A stretch of DNA of 64,000 nt from Erythrobacter sp. (GTDB taxonomy: Bacteria > Pseudomonadota > Alphaproteobacteria > Sphingomonadales > Sphingomonadaceae): assembly GCF_024305245.1 (NCBI RefSeq), contig NZ_JAMWYX010000008.1, forward strand, positions 1 to 64,000, written 5' to 3'. A program made the position numbers and the translations under genes. Under the pieces are notes generated by a model. It had not been told where the DNA came from. It worked only from the letters and a program-made list of their open reading frames with translations, and made no database searches. The stretch's first letter is position 1; each line of letters begins with the position of its first letter. Positions 18,141 through 27,055 of this stretch are shown one piece after another.

Positions 18141-18596
18141 ATGGTCAGCAAGTCTGGTGACAGCGGCGCGCAAGGCTCCTGCCTTCGGCTTGCCTGGGGT
18201 CTTGGCCTTGCAGGCGTGGCGCTTCTGGGCTTCTCCGCCATCACGATTTACGACTTTGTCGATGCCGTTTCGGGCAGCGCCCCGATCATCATTTGGGACA
18301 CCGGCGGCTGGATCGCCCTCCCGATAGCGCTCGCGCTGCTTGCGCTTGCACTGGGCCTGTATATCGGCCGCCATCATGGGCAGGACGTTGACGGGCCGCG
18401 CAGAGACTGGATCAAGCGCCTGCTGGTGCTGCCTGCCTGTCTGCTACCCTTCGTGATCGTGTTCCCGCTCGGCGCGTATTGGCTCGCCGGTTTGCACCTG
18501 CAGGCGCAGAGATACACGGCTTGTGGCGAAGGGTTCTGGATCGCGGCTGCCAGGATGCCCAACGCCGAAGCGGCTCGGGCTCCGTGCGACATATAA
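18141..18596 (+). CDS. small hypothetical membrane protein
   Basis: Unrecognised protein of about 151 residues with three hydrophobic segments (LAWGLGLAGVALLGFSAITI, WIALPIALALLALALGLYI, LLVLPACLLPFVIVFPLGAY). A C-terminal tail contains two cysteines (YTACGEGFW and APCDI) and is probably periplasmic. The start is taken as ATG 18141; a GTG at 18132 is in the same frame. It follows the DUF445 gene by 27 bases. Function unknown. Confidence 0.65.
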   Translation: MVSKSGDSGAQGSCLRLAWGLGLAGVALLGFSAITIYDFVDAVSGSAPIIIWDTGGWIALPIALALLALALGLYIGRHHGQDVDGPRRDWIKRLLVLPACLLPFVIVFPLGAYWLAGLHLQAQRYTACGEGFWIAAARMPNAEAARAPCDI

Positions 18597-18655
18597 AGGC
18601 TGGCCTGAGGGCGATTCGGCGCAATGTTACACGATCACATTCCGCCCGGACCTGC

Positions 18656-19534
18656 TCACCGCCCGATCACGTAAGTGATTGTCGTTGCATAGAATGACCG
18701 CATCGGCTGGCCGGCTGCGTCCAACGCGGGTTCGAAGGTGGCATCTTCCATCACCTTGCAGGCGGGCGATTCGAGTTTCTCGGTCTCCGTCGCCTTGATG
18801 ATGGCGCAATCTTCCACCCGTCCCTGCGGGTTGACGATCACCCGCAATCGCATGATGCCCTGTTCGCCGCGATTGAGCGCGCCGGTGGGGTAGGTCGCCT
18901 GAATCCGCCGCGCCATCACCGCCTCGTTCGTCCACTCGGGCGTTCGCGTTGCGGTGCGCTGCTGTTCGGGATCGAGGCCCCAGTCGGCAACGAGATTCAG
19001 TGTGCACTGGTTAAGCACGCCGAAGGCTTCGTCGAGCGGGCCGGTCAGCAACCGGATCTCGTCGCCCCGCTGCTTGAGCCCGACGAAGGCGACCTGACCG
19101 GCATATTCGGTATCGAGCAGCGTCAGACCTTCGGCCGGTGCATCATCACTGCCGCTCTCTTCCCCGCCCGACGCGAGGTTGATGGACGAGTGAATCACCC
19201 CGGGGCCATAGTCGGCGACGGTCCCGGTGAAGGGCTGGGTCCGCAGCGGCGCCTGACTTTCAAAAAACCGCAATTCGGTGCGCTGGCGGCTTCGGAAGCG
19301 TTTGTAGGATGGCCCGGCTACGGATAGGCCGACAGTGCCGCTCGGCCAGTATTGCTCAAAGAAGACGAGATGCCGGTTCTCTTCCTCGCCGAACACCCGT
19401 GCGAGACGACACTTGTTTTCGGCGAAGTCGACGTTCCACGGCGAGCTGGGCGCAATGTCGACCACATCGGCAGAAGCGGGAGCGGCGGCTAGCGCTACGG
19501 TCAGGGCGGCAAGGGCGGGAATGGTGCGACGCAT
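18656..19534 (-). CDS. secreted protein with TonB-like C-terminal domain
   Basis: A 292-residue protein with a signal peptide ([22 protein letters not shown]). The C-terminal about 90 residues resemble the TonB/TolA C-terminal fold: [19 protein letters not shown], then [30 protein letters not shown] and [16 protein letters not shown], the usual order for bacterial energy-transducer-like domains. There is no N-terminal membrane anchor or proline-rich spacer, so it is not a classical TonB and may be a periplasmic stand-alone. Its Shine-Dalgarno GGAGG lies in the 3' arm of the terminator of the upstream etfA gene. Confidence 0.75.
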   Translation of the reverse strand: MRRTIPALAALTVALAAAPASADVVDIAPSSPWNVDFAENKCRLARVFGEEENRHLVFFEQYWPSGTVGLSVAGPSYKRFRSRQRTELRFFESQAPLRTQPFTGTVADYGPGVIHSSINLASGGEESGSDDAPAEGLTLLDTEYAGQVAFVGLKQRGDEIRLLTGPLDEAFGVLNQCTLNLVADWGLDPEQQRTATRTPEWTNEAVMARRIQATYPTGALNRGEQGIMRLRVIVNPQGRVEDCAIIKATETEKLESPACKVMEDATFEPALDAAGQPMRSFYATTITYVIGR

Positions 19535-19537
19535 AAG

Positions 19538-19574
19538 AAAAAACCTCCGACAGACGCGCAGCCTGCCGGAGGTT
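19538..19574 (-). terminator. Rho-independent terminator after etfA, overlapping the next gene's Shine-Dalgarno
   Basis: On the minus strand, AACCTCCG (19574-19567) pairs perfectly with CGGAGGTT (19549-19542) around a 17-base loop and is followed at once by TTTTTTC. The GGAGG of the 3' arm is 9 bases before the ATG of the TonB-like gene at 19534, so the same bases serve as terminator stem and ribosome binding site. Confidence 0.82.
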
Positions 19575-19607
19575 CGTTTCGAAATAAAGTCCCTTGCGAT
19601 GAACCGC

Positions 19608-20537
19608 TTACAGCGCGTTCGTCAGCTCCGGTACCGCGGTGTAGAGATCGGCCACCAGACCGATATCCGCGACCTGGAAGATCGGGGCATCTTCGTCCTT
19701 GTTGATGGCGATGATGACCTTGGAATCCTTCATCCCGGCAAGGTGCTGGATCGCGCCCGAGATGCCGATGGCGAAGTACACTTCCGGCGCGACGATCTTG
19801 CCGGTCTGGCCGACCTGATAGTCGTTCGGCACATAGCCCGCATCGACCGCCGCACGGCTCGCGCCAATGGCGGCGCCGAGCTTGTCCGCCAGCGGGGTGA
19901 TGATGCTTTCGAAGGTGTCGCTGTCCTTCAGCGCGCGGCCACCCGAAACGATGATCTTGGCACTGGTCAGCTCGGGACGCTCGCTCTTGGCGATTTCCGA
20001 GCTGACGAAGGTCGAGATACCGGCATCGCCTGCACCCGAAACATTCTCGATCTCGCCCGAACCGCCTTCGGTCGCGGCCTTTTCGAATGCGGTGCCGCGC
20101 ACGGTGATGACCAGCTTGGCATCGGTCGATTCAACTGTGGCGATGGCATTGCCGGCGTAGATCGGACGGGTGAAGGTCTTGGGGCCTTCGACCGACAGGA
20201 TTTCCGAAACCTGCATCACATCGAGATGCGCTGCAACGCGCGGGGCGACGTTCTTGCCCTGCGTGGTGGCGGCGGTTAGAAACGCGTCGTGGTGGCCCAT
20301 CAGATCCGCCGCGAGCGGGGCGACGTTTTCGGCCAGCCCGTTGGCGTAGGCGGCGTCATCCGCGACGTGGACCTTGCCCACGCCTGCGATCTTCGCCGCC
20401 GCTTCGGCAACCGAACCACAATTATGTCCCGCGACCAGCAGGTGCACTTCGCCGAGCTTCCCGGCAGCGGTGACCACCGCGAGCGTCGCGTCATTCACCT
20501 TGGTGTTGTCATGTTCGACGAGAACCAGAGTCTTCAT
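19608..20537 (-). CDS. etfA: electron transfer flavoprotein subunit alpha
   Basis: FAD-binding alpha subunit of ETF, which takes electrons from acyl-CoA and other dehydrogenases and passes them to ETF:ubiquinone oxidoreductase. The 309-residue protein has the N-terminal [11 protein letters not shown] and the C-terminal FAD-binding stretch [38 protein letters not shown], followed by [25 protein letters not shown], which is diagnostic for EtfA. It lies 36 bases after etfB in the same operon, and its transcript should end at the terminator at 19538-19574. Confidence 0.97.
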   Translation of the reverse strand: MKTLVLVEHDNTKVNDATLAVVTAAGKLGEVHLLVAGHNCGSVAEAAAKIAGVGKVHVADDAAYANGLAENVAPLAADLMGHHDAFLTAATTQGKNVAPRVAAHLDVMQVSEILSVEGPKTFTRPIYAGNAIATVESTDAKLVITVRGTAFEKAATEGGSGEIENVSGAGDAGISTFVSSEIAKSERPELTSAKIIVSGGRALKDSDTFESIITPLADKLGAAIGASRAAVDAGYVPNDYQVGQTGKIVAPEVYFAIGISGAIQHLAGMKDSKVIIAINKDEDAPIFQVADIGLVADLYTAVPELTNAL

Positions 20538-20573
20538 CTCGATGTGTTCCTTATCCTTGGGGCTGGCGCGGCT

Positions 20574-21320
20574 TCAAGCGATGCCGAGCGCCTTGACCTT
20601 TTCGACCAGCGCGGCGACGTCGGCGACCTTTTCGCCTGCCTGACGCACCGGCGGCTCGGCGACCTTGAGGGTCTTGAGGCGCGGGGCGATGTCGACGCCG
20701 TAATCGGCAGCGGTCTTGTTCGCGAGCGGCTTCTGCTTGGCCTTCATGATGTTCGGCAGCGAGGCGTAGCGCGGCTCGTTCAGACGCAGGTCGGTGGTGA
20801 CGATGGCGGGCATCGTCAGCTTCACGGTCTGCAGACCGCCATCGACTTCGCGCTTTACGGTGACGCTGTCCCCATCGACTTCGACGGTGTTGGCGAAGGT
20901 GCCCTGCGGACGGCCCATCAGGGCTGCCAGCATCTGGCCGGTCTGGTTCGAATCGTCCGAAATCGACTGCTTGCCGAGGATGATCAGGCCAGGCTGTTCC
21001 TCATCGGCGATGGCCTTGAGGATTTTGGCGACCGCCAGCGGCTCGACCTCGTCTTCGCTCTCGACCAGAATCGCGCGGTCGGCACCCATGGCGAGCGCGG
21101 TGCGCAGCGTTTCCTGCGCCTTGGCCGGGCCGATGGAGACAGCGACGATCTCGGTTGCCGCGCCCTTTTCCTTCAGGCGGATGGCTTCTTCGACCGCGAT
21201 CTCGTCGAACGGGTTCATGCTCATCTTGACGTTGGCGAGATCAACGCCGGTGCCATCGGCCTTGACCCGCGGCTTGACGTTGTAATCGATCACCCGCTTG
21301 ACGGGGACGAGGATCTTCAT
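20574..21320 (-). CDS. etfB: electron transfer flavoprotein subunit beta
   Basis: AMP-binding beta subunit of ETF, partner of EtfA. It has 248 residues, starting [20 protein letters not shown] and containing the typical [19 protein letters not shown] and the signature [19 protein letters not shown]. It is the first gene of the etfBA pair. A strongly palindromic sequence (GTTTACGTAAAC core, 21377-21388) lies about 55 bases upstream of the start. Being next to sucC, it couples substrate oxidation to the TCA cycle, though the two genes are probably separate transcription units. Confidence 0.97.
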   Translation of the reverse strand: MKILVPVKRVIDYNVKPRVKADGTGVDLANVKMSMNPFDEIAVEEAIRLKEKGAATEIVAVSIGPAKAQETLRTALAMGADRAILVESEDEVEPLAVAKILKAIADEEQPGLIILGKQSISDDSNQTGQMLAALMGRPQGTFANTVEVDGDSVTVKREVDGGLQTVKLTMPAIVTTDLRLNEPRYASLPNIMKAKQKPLANKTAADYGVDIAPRLKTLKVAEPPVRQAGEKVADVAALVEKVKALGIA

Positions 21321-21371
21321 GGGGCGTTCCTTCCTCTCAAAGAATCACTGGCATATTGGCGCTCCGCCTAG

Positions 21372-21394
21372 CTTGCGTTTACGTAAACGTCAAG
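21372..21394. promoter_or_regulatory. palindromic operator upstream of etfBA, LiuR-like
   Basis: The perfect 12-bp palindrome GTTTACGTAAAC sits inside an extended near-palindrome that starts CTTG and ends CAAG, with one base missing in the left arm. It is 52 bases upstream of the etfB start. From memory, the motif resembles sites described for LiuR, a MerR-family regulator of branched-chain amino acid and fatty acid catabolism in proteobacteria that often controls etf genes. The regulator gene is not in the window. Confidence 0.6.
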
Positions 21395-21476
21395 TCAGGC
21401 GCCGCCATGTGGGACCGGACGAGGTTGATACGCGGCCAACCCCGTCCGGGATGTCTCAGGCGATTGAATCCGCGGC

Positions 21477-22676
21477 TCAGGCGGCCTTCTTCACCTCGGC
21501 AACGATCTTCTGCGCGGCATCGCCCAGATTGTCGGCGCTGACGATGGCGAGGCCCGAATTGTTCAGGATCGCCTTGCCTTCGGCCACATTGGTGCCTTCG
21601 AGGCGCACGACCAGCGGAACCTGAAGGTTCACGTCCTTGGCGGCCTGCACGATGCCGTTGGCGATCACGTCGCACTTCATGATCCCGCCGAAGATGTTGA
21701 CGAGGATGCCTTCCACCGCCGGATCTTTCAGGATGATCTTGAACGCAGCCGTCACCTTTTCGGTGGTGGCGCCGCCGCCCACGTCGAGGAAGTTGGCCGG
21801 GAAGGCGCCGTTCAGCTTGATGATGTCCATCGTCGCCATGGCGAGGCCTGCGCCGTTGACCATGCAGCCGATGTTGCCGTCCAGCTTGATGTAGGCAAGG
21901 TCGTATTCGGATGCTTCGACTTCGGCCGGGTCTTCCTCGGTCACGTCGCGCAGCGCTTCGATCGCGGGGTGGCGGTAGAGCGCATTGCCGTCGAAGCTCA
22001 TCTTGGCGTCGAGCACCAGCAGCTTGCCGTCTTCGCTTTCGACCAGCGGGTTGATTTCCAGCATCTCGCAATCGGTGGCGATGAAGGCGTCATACAGCTG
22101 CTTCGACAGCTTCTGCGCCTGCTTGTTGAGATCGCCCGTCAGCTTGAGCGCGAACGCCACCGCGCGGCCGTGGTGCGGCTGAAATCCCTGCGCGGGATCG
22201 ACGCTGAAGGTGGTGATCAGTTCGGGCGTGTCATGCGCCACGGTTTCGATATCCATTCCGCCCTCGGTCGAAACGACGAAGGCGACGCGCCCGGTGGCGC
22301 GGTCGACTAGCAGCGACAGGTAGTATTCCTTGGCGATGTCCACCCCGTCGGTGACATACAGCCGGTTGACCTGCTTGCCCGCATCGCCGGTCTGGATGGT
22401 GACCAGCGTGTTGCCGAGCATTTCCTTGGCATGGGCTTCCACTTCCTCAAGGCTCTTGGCGAGGCGCACGCCGCCCTTGGCGTCCGGGCCAAGCTCCTTG
22501 AACTTGCCCTTGCCGCGGCCACCGGCGTGGATCTGCGCCTTCACCACATAAAGCGGGCCGGGCAGCTGCTTGGCGGCTTCGACCGCTTCGGCAACGCTCA
22601 ATGCGGCATGGCCTGCGGGGACTGCGATCCCGTGTTCGGCGAGCAGTTCCTTGGCCTGATATTCGTGGACATTCAT
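21477..22676 (-). CDS. sucC: succinyl-CoA synthetase (ADP-forming) beta subunit
   Basis: TCA-cycle enzyme subunit that binds the nucleotide and catalyses succinyl-CoA to succinate with substrate-level phosphorylation. The 399-residue protein starts [17 protein letters not shown] and has an ATP-grasp region ([19 protein letters not shown]), the metal- and nucleotide-binding ALEINPL-like [12 protein letters not shown], and the CoA-ligase-fold segment [18 protein letters not shown]. The alpha subunit gene sucD, often adjacent, is not present: the next gene downstream is etfB, so sucD must lie elsewhere. Confidence 0.96.
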   Translation of the reverse strand: MNVHEYQAKELLAEHGIAVPAGHAALSVAEAVEAAKQLPGPLYVVKAQIHAGGRGKGKFKELGPDAKGGVRLAKSLEEVEAHAKEMLGNTLVTIQTGDAGKQVNRLYVTDGVDIAKEYYLSLLVDRATGRVAFVVSTEGGMDIETVAHDTPELITTFSVDPAQGFQPHHGRAVAFALKLTGDLNKQAQKLSKQLYDAFIATDCEMLEINPLVESEDGKLLVLDAKMSFDGNALYRHPAIEALRDVTEEDPAEVEASEYDLAYIKLDGNIGCMVNGAGLAMATMDIIKLNGAFPANFLDVGGGATTEKVTAAFKIILKDPAVEGILVNIFGGIMKCDVIANGIVQAAKDVNLQVPLVVRLEGTNVAEGKAILNNSGLAIVSADNLGDAAQKIVAEVKKAA

Positions 22677-22788
22677 GGCGTATCGATCCCTTTTTGCAAT
22701 TCCGGGGGAGAGGTTTGTTTACGGCGGGCCTAAGCACGGATCGACCCACTTGAAAAGTGCTGTGTGCAAGCGCAACAGCAGGCATCTG

Positions 22789-23565
22789 ATGATTGACACG
22801 GATCGCCTTCAAGCAATCGTCCGCGAAGCGGGCAGGATCGCCCATTCGCGCTGGCCGGGGGCGGGCCATGCCCTGCACAGCTGGGACAAGACGCCCGGCA
22901 ATCTGGTGAGCGAGGCCGACCTAGAAGTCGACCGGTTCCTGACGCGCGAACTGAAGCGGCTGCTGCCATCCGCGGCGTGGCTTTCCGAAGAGACCGCCGA
23001 CGACAAGGCGCGCACCGCCAGCGGGCTGATCTGGCTGGTCGATCCGATCGACGGCACCCGCGATTTCGTGCGCGGTCGGCCCGGTTGGGCGGTGTCGGTC
23101 GCGCTGGTGAGCTCCGGCAAGCCGCTGGTCGGGATGCTCGCTGCCCCCGCGCGGGACGAGGAGTGGCTGGCGGTCGCGGGCAAGGGCGCGACGCTCAACG
23201 GCCTGCCGCTCAAGGCCAGCACGCGCACGCAGTTTTCCGGCGCGCGGGTGCCGGTGCATTCGCTGCCGATGGAGGATACCGATCTGGTCGCGGTGGAGCA
23301 GCCCAATTCGATTGCCTTGCGGATTGCGATGGTCGCCGACGACCGTGCCGATCTGGTGGCAACGCTGCGCTGGGGGTTCGAATGGGATATCGCTGCTGCG
23401 ACGCTGATTGCGCGCGAAGCGGGGGCGCAGGTCAGCGATGCTTTCGGCCGGCCGCTCGCCTATAACAAGCACGATCCGCGCGATTTTGGAGTGCTGGTGT
23501 GCTCGCCCGCGATCCATGCCGCAGCGGTCGAGCGGCTGGCGGAGCGAGCAGCGGCGCTGCGGTGA
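22789..23565 (+). CDS. inositol monophosphatase family protein, CysQ-like
   Basis: Mg-dependent phosphatase of the IMPase/3'(2'),5'-bisphosphate nucleotidase superfamily. Metal-binding motifs are visible: EETADD (Glu of motif 1) and VDPIDGTRDFVRG (the DPxDGT motif), with the C-terminal WDIAAATLIAREAGAQVSD. The start is ATG 22789; the frame also opens upstream at 22675, but that part has no family similarity and overlaps the sucC leader. CysQ-type 3'-phosphoadenosine 5'-phosphate hydrolysis is likely, but histidinol-phosphatase or inositol phosphatase activity cannot be excluded. Confidence 0.85.
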   Translation: MIDTDRLQAIVREAGRIAHSRWPGAGHALHSWDKTPGNLVSEADLEVDRFLTRELKRLLPSAAWLSEETADDKARTASGLIWLVDPIDGTRDFVRGRPGWAVSVALVSSGKPLVGMLAAPARDEEWLAVAGKGATLNGLPLKASTRTQFSGARVPVHSLPMEDTDLVAVEQPNSIALRIAMVADDRADLVATLRWGFEWDIAAATLIAREAGAQVSDAFGRPLAYNKHDPRDFGVLVCSPAIHAAAVERLAERAAALR

Positions 23566-23600
23566 GAGGCAAGCGTCCTCTCTACCTGAGCGGCGCAGAA

Positions 23601-23630
23601 CCAAAACGGGCTGCCCGCAAGGGCAGCCCG
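23601..23630 (-). terminator. 10-bp stem terminator downstream of the OmpA-like gene; also hairpin of structured repeat copy 3
   Basis: CGGGCTGCCC and GGGCAGCCCG (23607-23616 and 23621-23630) form a perfect 10-bp stem. On the minus strand it is followed by TTTTGG, as expected of a Rho-independent terminator for the OmpA-like gene. The same hairpin begins a repeat of the type seen at 7495 and 25949. Confidence 0.7.
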
Positions 23631-23675
23631 CAAGGCCGAACGGCCTGAAATAGCGAAGCGATAGGCCGAAAAGAC
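23607..23675. repeat. structured intergenic repeat, divergent copy 3
   Basis: A hairpin (23607-23630) is followed by CAAGGCCGAACGGCC and AGCGAAGCG mini-hairpins. The order, hairpin then CAAGGCCG, matches the copies at 7495 and 25949, but the rest has diverged. It lies between convergent genes, as the other two do. Confidence 0.5.
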
Positions 23676-23698
23676 CTCGCCCGCCGCGACCGGAGGGA

Positions 23699-23722
23699 GC
23701 GGGGCCGCGGAGGCGGCCCCGC
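23699..23722. other. perfect 10-bp GC hairpin at the end of the OmpA-like gene
   Basis: GCGGGGCCGC and GCGGCCCCGC pair perfectly around GGAG, starting 5 bases past the OmpA-like stop codon. There is no T-run directly after it on the minus strand. It may protect the 3' end of the message or work with the T-tailed hairpin at 23601-23630. Confidence 0.6.
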
Positions 23723-23727
23723 CCAGA

Positions 23728-24423
23728 TCAATTCCCGCGTGCCGAGTTCACATCATCCTGACTGATCGGGATGATCTTGATCTCGACGCGGCGGTTCATC
23801 GGTTCGTTCACCCCGTCGGCGGTCTTCACGCGCAGATAGTCATATTGCTCGCCGTAACCCTGCGTGGCGATGCGTGAACGCGCCACTCCGCGCGCGGTGA
23901 GGTAATCGGCCACGGCCTGCGCGCGTTGTTCCGACAGGCGCTGATTGGTCGCATTCGCCCCGGTTGTATCGGTGAAGCCGTATACGTCGATAAGGCTGTT
24001 GGGGTAGTTGATCAGGCTTTCCGAAACGTTGTTTAGCGTTTCATAAAAGCCCGGATTGATCGAAGCCGATCCGGTGGCGAAGGTCACCCCGTCGGGCAGG
24101 CGGACGAGGATCGCGTCCTGATCGCCCACTTCCTCGACCTCGACGCCGCTACCGGCGGTTTGTTCGCGCAAGGTCTTGATCTGGTCGTCATATTGCTTGC
24201 CGAGCACGGCCCCCGCCGTTCCGCCGACGCCTGCGCCGATGATGCGTCCGGCATCGCCGCCGATCGCTCCGCCAAGGAGGTAGCCGAGCGTGCCGCCCAG
24301 ACCGGTGCCGATCGCGGTGCGCGAAATCTTCTTCTCGCCCGTGTTGGGATCGGTCACGCAGGCAGTGGTGCCCATCAGCGCCAGCGCGGCGGTGCCCGAA
24401 AGCAGGATACGCGAAAAAGTCAT
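23728..24423 (-). CDS. OmpA-family peptidoglycan-binding lipoprotein
   Basis: A 231-residue outer-membrane lipoprotein. ATG 24423 gives a signal sequence ending in a lipobox-like GTTAC; it has GGAGG upstream, and the longer frame from 24828 would run through unrelated sequence. The middle has a glycine-zipper stretch (GTGLGGTLGYLLGGAIGGDAGR). The C-terminal OmpA/MotB domain shows IDVYGFTDTTGANATNQRLSEQRA and the peptidoglycan-contact end EPMNRRVEIKI. The layout is like YiaD/OmpA-type envelope stabilisers. Confidence 0.9.
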   Translation of the reverse strand: MTFSRILLSGTAALALMGTTACVTDPNTGEKKISRTAIGTGLGGTLGYLLGGAIGGDAGRIIGAGVGGTAGAVLGKQYDDQIKTLREQTAGSGVEVEEVGDQDAILVRLPDGVTFATGSASINPGFYETLNNVSESLINYPNSLIDVYGFTDTTGANATNQRLSEQRAQAVADYLTARGVARSRIATQGYGEQYDYLRVKTADGVNEPMNRRVEIKIIPISQDDVNSARGN

Positions 24424-24604
24424 GATAAAAACCTCCCTCAATTCAAGCGGCAAGAATGCCACGCCGCCGGAGAGCCGACAAGGAATTATGTCGCTCATCG
24501 GCCACGCCTTGGCGTGCCTGGCATTGCCCTCGCTTGAACAGCTTTGCCTATTCTCGCCGTACACACGGCTGGCACGGACCGGCTTTTGTGCTAGCGGGTA
24601 GGGT

Positions 24605-25915
24605 GTGACACCCTTTCCATGGACTGATCTTGCCATTATTTTCACGCTGGTCGTGATCAACGGCATATTCGCGATGTCCGAACTCGCGATCGTTTCGGCC
24701 AAGACCAGTTCGCTGGAGGCGCGGGCCGAGGCCGGGTCCGAAAGCGCGCGTATCGCCATCGGGCTGGCGGCGGATCCGGGCAAGTTCCTGTCGACCGTGC
24801 AGATCGGGATCACTCTGATCGGCATCATCGCCGGGGCCTATTCGGGCGCGAGCCTAGGCGGGCCGGTGGGCGAGCGGCTGGCGTGGATGGGCCTGCCCGC
24901 GCAATATGCCGACGAGACCGGATTTGCCGTGGTGATCGCTTTCACCACCTATCTCAGCCTGATCATCGGCGAGTTGGTGCCCAAGCAGATGGCCCTGCGC
25001 GCGGCGGTGCCGATCTCGCTGGCAATGGCCCGGCCGATGGCGTTCATCGCCCGCGCTGCCGCGCCGCTGGTATGGTTGCTGGACCGGAGTTCGGCGGGGG
25101 TGATGGCGCTGTTCGGCATCCGCGCCAAGGGCGAAGCCTCGGTCACGGCCGAGGAATTGCAGATGATCTTTGCCGAAGCGACCAGATCCGGCGTGATCGA
25201 GGCCGAGCAGCGCCAGATCCTGACCGGCGTGGTGCGATTGGCCGAGCGCCCGGTGCGCGAGATGATGACCCCGCGCACCGAAGTCGACTGGATCGAAGCC
25301 GACGCCGACGCCGAAGAAATCCGCCAGACGATCGAGGAAAGCCCGCATTCGCTGCTGCCGGTCGCCGAGGGGTCATCCGATGTCATCCTCGGCGTGGTCA
25401 AGGTGCGCGAAGTGCTGGCGGCGCTGGTGGCGGGCGATGCGGTGTCGATCCGCGCTATGATGCGCCGGGTCGAAGTGGTGCCGGATCAGCTCGATGCGAT
25501 GGACGCATTGCGGGTGCTGCAATCCGCCGAAGTGGCGATGGCGCTGGTGCACGACGAATACGGGCATTTCGAAGGTATCGTGACCCCGGTCGATCTGCTG
25601 ACCGCGATTGTCGGCACTTTTGCCAGCGATCAGGACGAAGGCGACCTGCCGCAGGTGGTGGAACGCGAGGACGGATCGCTGCTGGTGGCCGGATCGCTGT
25701 CTGCCGATGCGCTCGCAGACCGGCTCGGGCTCGATTACGGCGAAAACCGCGAATTCGGCACGGCGGCGGGCTATGTGCTGTCGGTGCTCAAGAAACTGCC
25801 TGCCGAGGGCGAGTATTTCACCGATCAGGGCTGGCGCTTCGAAGTCGTCGACATGGACGGCCGCCGGATCGACAAGCTGCTGGTGAGCCGGGAAGTGGAC
25901 GACGGCGGAGAATAA
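24605..25915 (+). CDS. hemolysin-family CorC/CNNM-type transporter
   Basis: A 436-residue protein with the three-part layout of the CorC/CNNM family, implicated in magnesium and cobalt handling. The N-terminal DUF21 membrane domain has four hydrophobic segments, including LAIIFTLVVINGIFAMSELA and the family LSTVQIGITLIGIIAGAYSG. A CBS-pair region follows (VREMMTPRTEVDWIEADA and YGHFEGIVTPVDLLTAI), then a CorC_HlyC domain (about residues 345-430). The start is GTG 24605, the only start consistent with the full first helix. Despite the hemolysin name, a toxin role is unlikely. Confidence 0.9.
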   Translation: MTPFPWTDLAIIFTLVVINGIFAMSELAIVSAKTSSLEARAEAGSESARIAIGLAADPGKFLSTVQIGITLIGIIAGAYSGASLGGPVGERLAWMGLPAQYADETGFAVVIAFTTYLSLIIGELVPKQMALRAAVPISLAMARPMAFIARAAAPLVWLLDRSSAGVMALFGIRAKGEASVTAEELQMIFAEATRSGVIEAEQRQILTGVVRLAERPVREMMTPRTEVDWIEADADAEEIRQTIEESPHSLLPVAEGSSDVILGVVKVREVLAALVAGDAVSIRAMMRRVEVVPDQLDAMDALRVLQSAEVAMALVHDEYGHFEGIVTPVDLLTAIVGTFASDQDEGDLPQVVEREDGSLLVAGSLSADALADRLGLDYGENREFGTAAGYVLSVLKKLPAEGEYFTDQGWRFEVVDMDGRRIDKLLVSREVDDGGE

Positions 25916-25948
25916 GCCGTTTCCCGCATTGGAAGATTGCGGAAGCAT

Positions 25949-26025
25949 CGGTCGCAGAGCGACCGCAAGGCCGGAGTCGAAGCCGAAGGCGCAGACGTGC
26001 AAAGCACACCTGCAGGGCCGCCGAG
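25949..26025. repeat. structured intergenic repeat, copy 2
   Basis: A 7-bp hairpin (CGGTCGC, loop AGA, GCGACCG) at 25949-25965 is followed by CAAGGCCGGAGTCG, AGCCGAA and GCGCAGACGTGC. This matches copy 1 at 7495 almost base for base after the hairpin. In the hairpin, stem positions 4 and 6 differ from copy 1 and their partners differ to match, so pairing is kept. It lies between the convergent corC-like and DUF3035 genes. Confidence 0.75.
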
Positions 26026-26112
26026 CTTATGCGAGGAAAACCGAAGCGAAGCTGAACGAGCGAAGCGAGGACAACCGGACGGACGTGCGCCGCCCGGCGC
26101 CTGAGGGTCAAA

Positions 26113-26526
26113 TCAAGAAGGAATTACCGTCGTTGCCGACTGCCCGTCGCCTTCGGGGGCGGCGATGATGTCGCGGGTGGTGCGGCCCTTGGCGACCGTG
26201 TTGGTGCCGGTGTCACCCACTGTGCTGCGGATGCCCGGCGCGGCGCTGCCGGCCCGGTCAAGCACGCTGGCTTCGATCCGGCTGCGCGGAGCGGGGCCGC
26301 CGAACAATGCTTCCAGCGCCTGCTCGGACGCAGTCCCTTCGGTCGGGCGCGGCGCGCCGGGGGCGGGCGGCGTGAGCGTGAAATCGGGCGGCACAACCAG
26401 CGGTGCCTGTCGCTGCACAGCGAATTCATCGGGCCGTTCGCGGTTGAAAATACCGCCGCCGCCGCCACAGGCTGCCAGCATCGCCGAAGCGCCGGTCAGA
26501 AGGATCACGGTTGCAAATTTAGGCAT
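26113..26526 (-). CDS. DUF3035-type lipoprotein
   Basis: A 137-residue lipoprotein: MPKFATVILLTGASAMLAAC is a signal with lipobox LAAC, followed by a glycine run and FNRERPDEFAVQRQAPLVVPPDF, the hallmark of the DUF3035 family, which has a cell-envelope role of unknown nature. The start at 26526 overlaps the lspA stop by 8 bases; a longer frame from 26631 lies inside lspA and lacks features. Being coupled to lspA, the lipoprotein signal peptidase that would process it, is a neat fit. It is the last gene of the gpmA-to-DUF3035 chain. Confidence 0.85.
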   Translation of the reverse strand: MPKFATVILLTGASAMLAACGGGGGIFNRERPDEFAVQRQAPLVVPPDFTLTPPAPGAPRPTEGTASEQALEALFGGPAPRSRIEASVLDRAGSAAPGIRSTVGDTGTNTVAKGRTTRDIIAAPEGDGQSATTVIPS

Positions 26527-27055
26527 CTGAAGTCTCTCCACGGGGCGTTTCCCCGGTTTGGGTGTCCTCCTTGTCGCGCACGAACAGGCTGCGGGCAAGG
26601 ATAATGACGACGCCGATGGTGATCGCGGCATCGGCGATATTGAAGATCAGGAACGGGCGGAAAGTGCCGATATGGAAGTCGGCATAGTCGATCACATAGC
26701 CCAGATCATAACGATCGCGGATATTGCCGATGGCTCCGCCAAGGATCAGGGCCAGGCCAAAGATGTCGCCCATCCGCTTTTCGCGCATCATCCACACCAG
26801 CACGACGAGCGCAATCACCGCCGTCATCAGCACCAGCAACCAGCGCATTTCCATATTGGTCGCCTGCAGCATCCCCAGCGAAATGCCGCGATTTTCGGTA
26901 TAGGTGAGGTCGAAGAACGGCAGCAGGTCGATATTGCCGACCTGCCGCAGCGCGAGCGGCCCCGTGACATACCATTTCACGACCTGATCGATGATCGCGA
27001 TGAACGCCGCGATGGCGAGACCGATCAGCCGGTTGCGGGTGAGCAGGCCGGTCAT
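26519..27055 (-). CDS. lspA: lipoprotein signal peptidase LspA
   Basis: Inner-membrane aspartyl protease (signal peptidase II) that cleaves prolipoproteins before the lipidated cysteine. The 178-residue protein has four transmembrane segments (LIGLAIAAFIAIIDQVVKWY, WLLVLMTAVIALVVLVWMM and others). The first catalytic Asp region is RDRYDLGYVIDYADFH and the second is FNIADAAITIGV. The start is ATG 27055, overlapping the ileS stop by 4 bases; the longer frame from 27412 is inside ileS. The ileS-lspA order is common in bacteria. Confidence 0.95.
   Translation of the reverse strand: MTGLLTRNRLIGLAIAAFIAIIDQVVKWYVTGPLALRQVGNIDLLPFFDLTYTENRGISLGMLQATNMEMRWLLVLMTAVIALVVLVWMMREKRMGDIFGLALILGGAIGNIRDRYDLGYVIDYADFHIGTFRPFLIFNIADAAITIGVVIILARSLFVRDKEDTQTGETPRGETSDA

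Noticed and set aside
24605..25915. Hemolysin toxin
   Set aside because: The domain order is that of CorC/CNNM transporters; the hemolysin name is historical.
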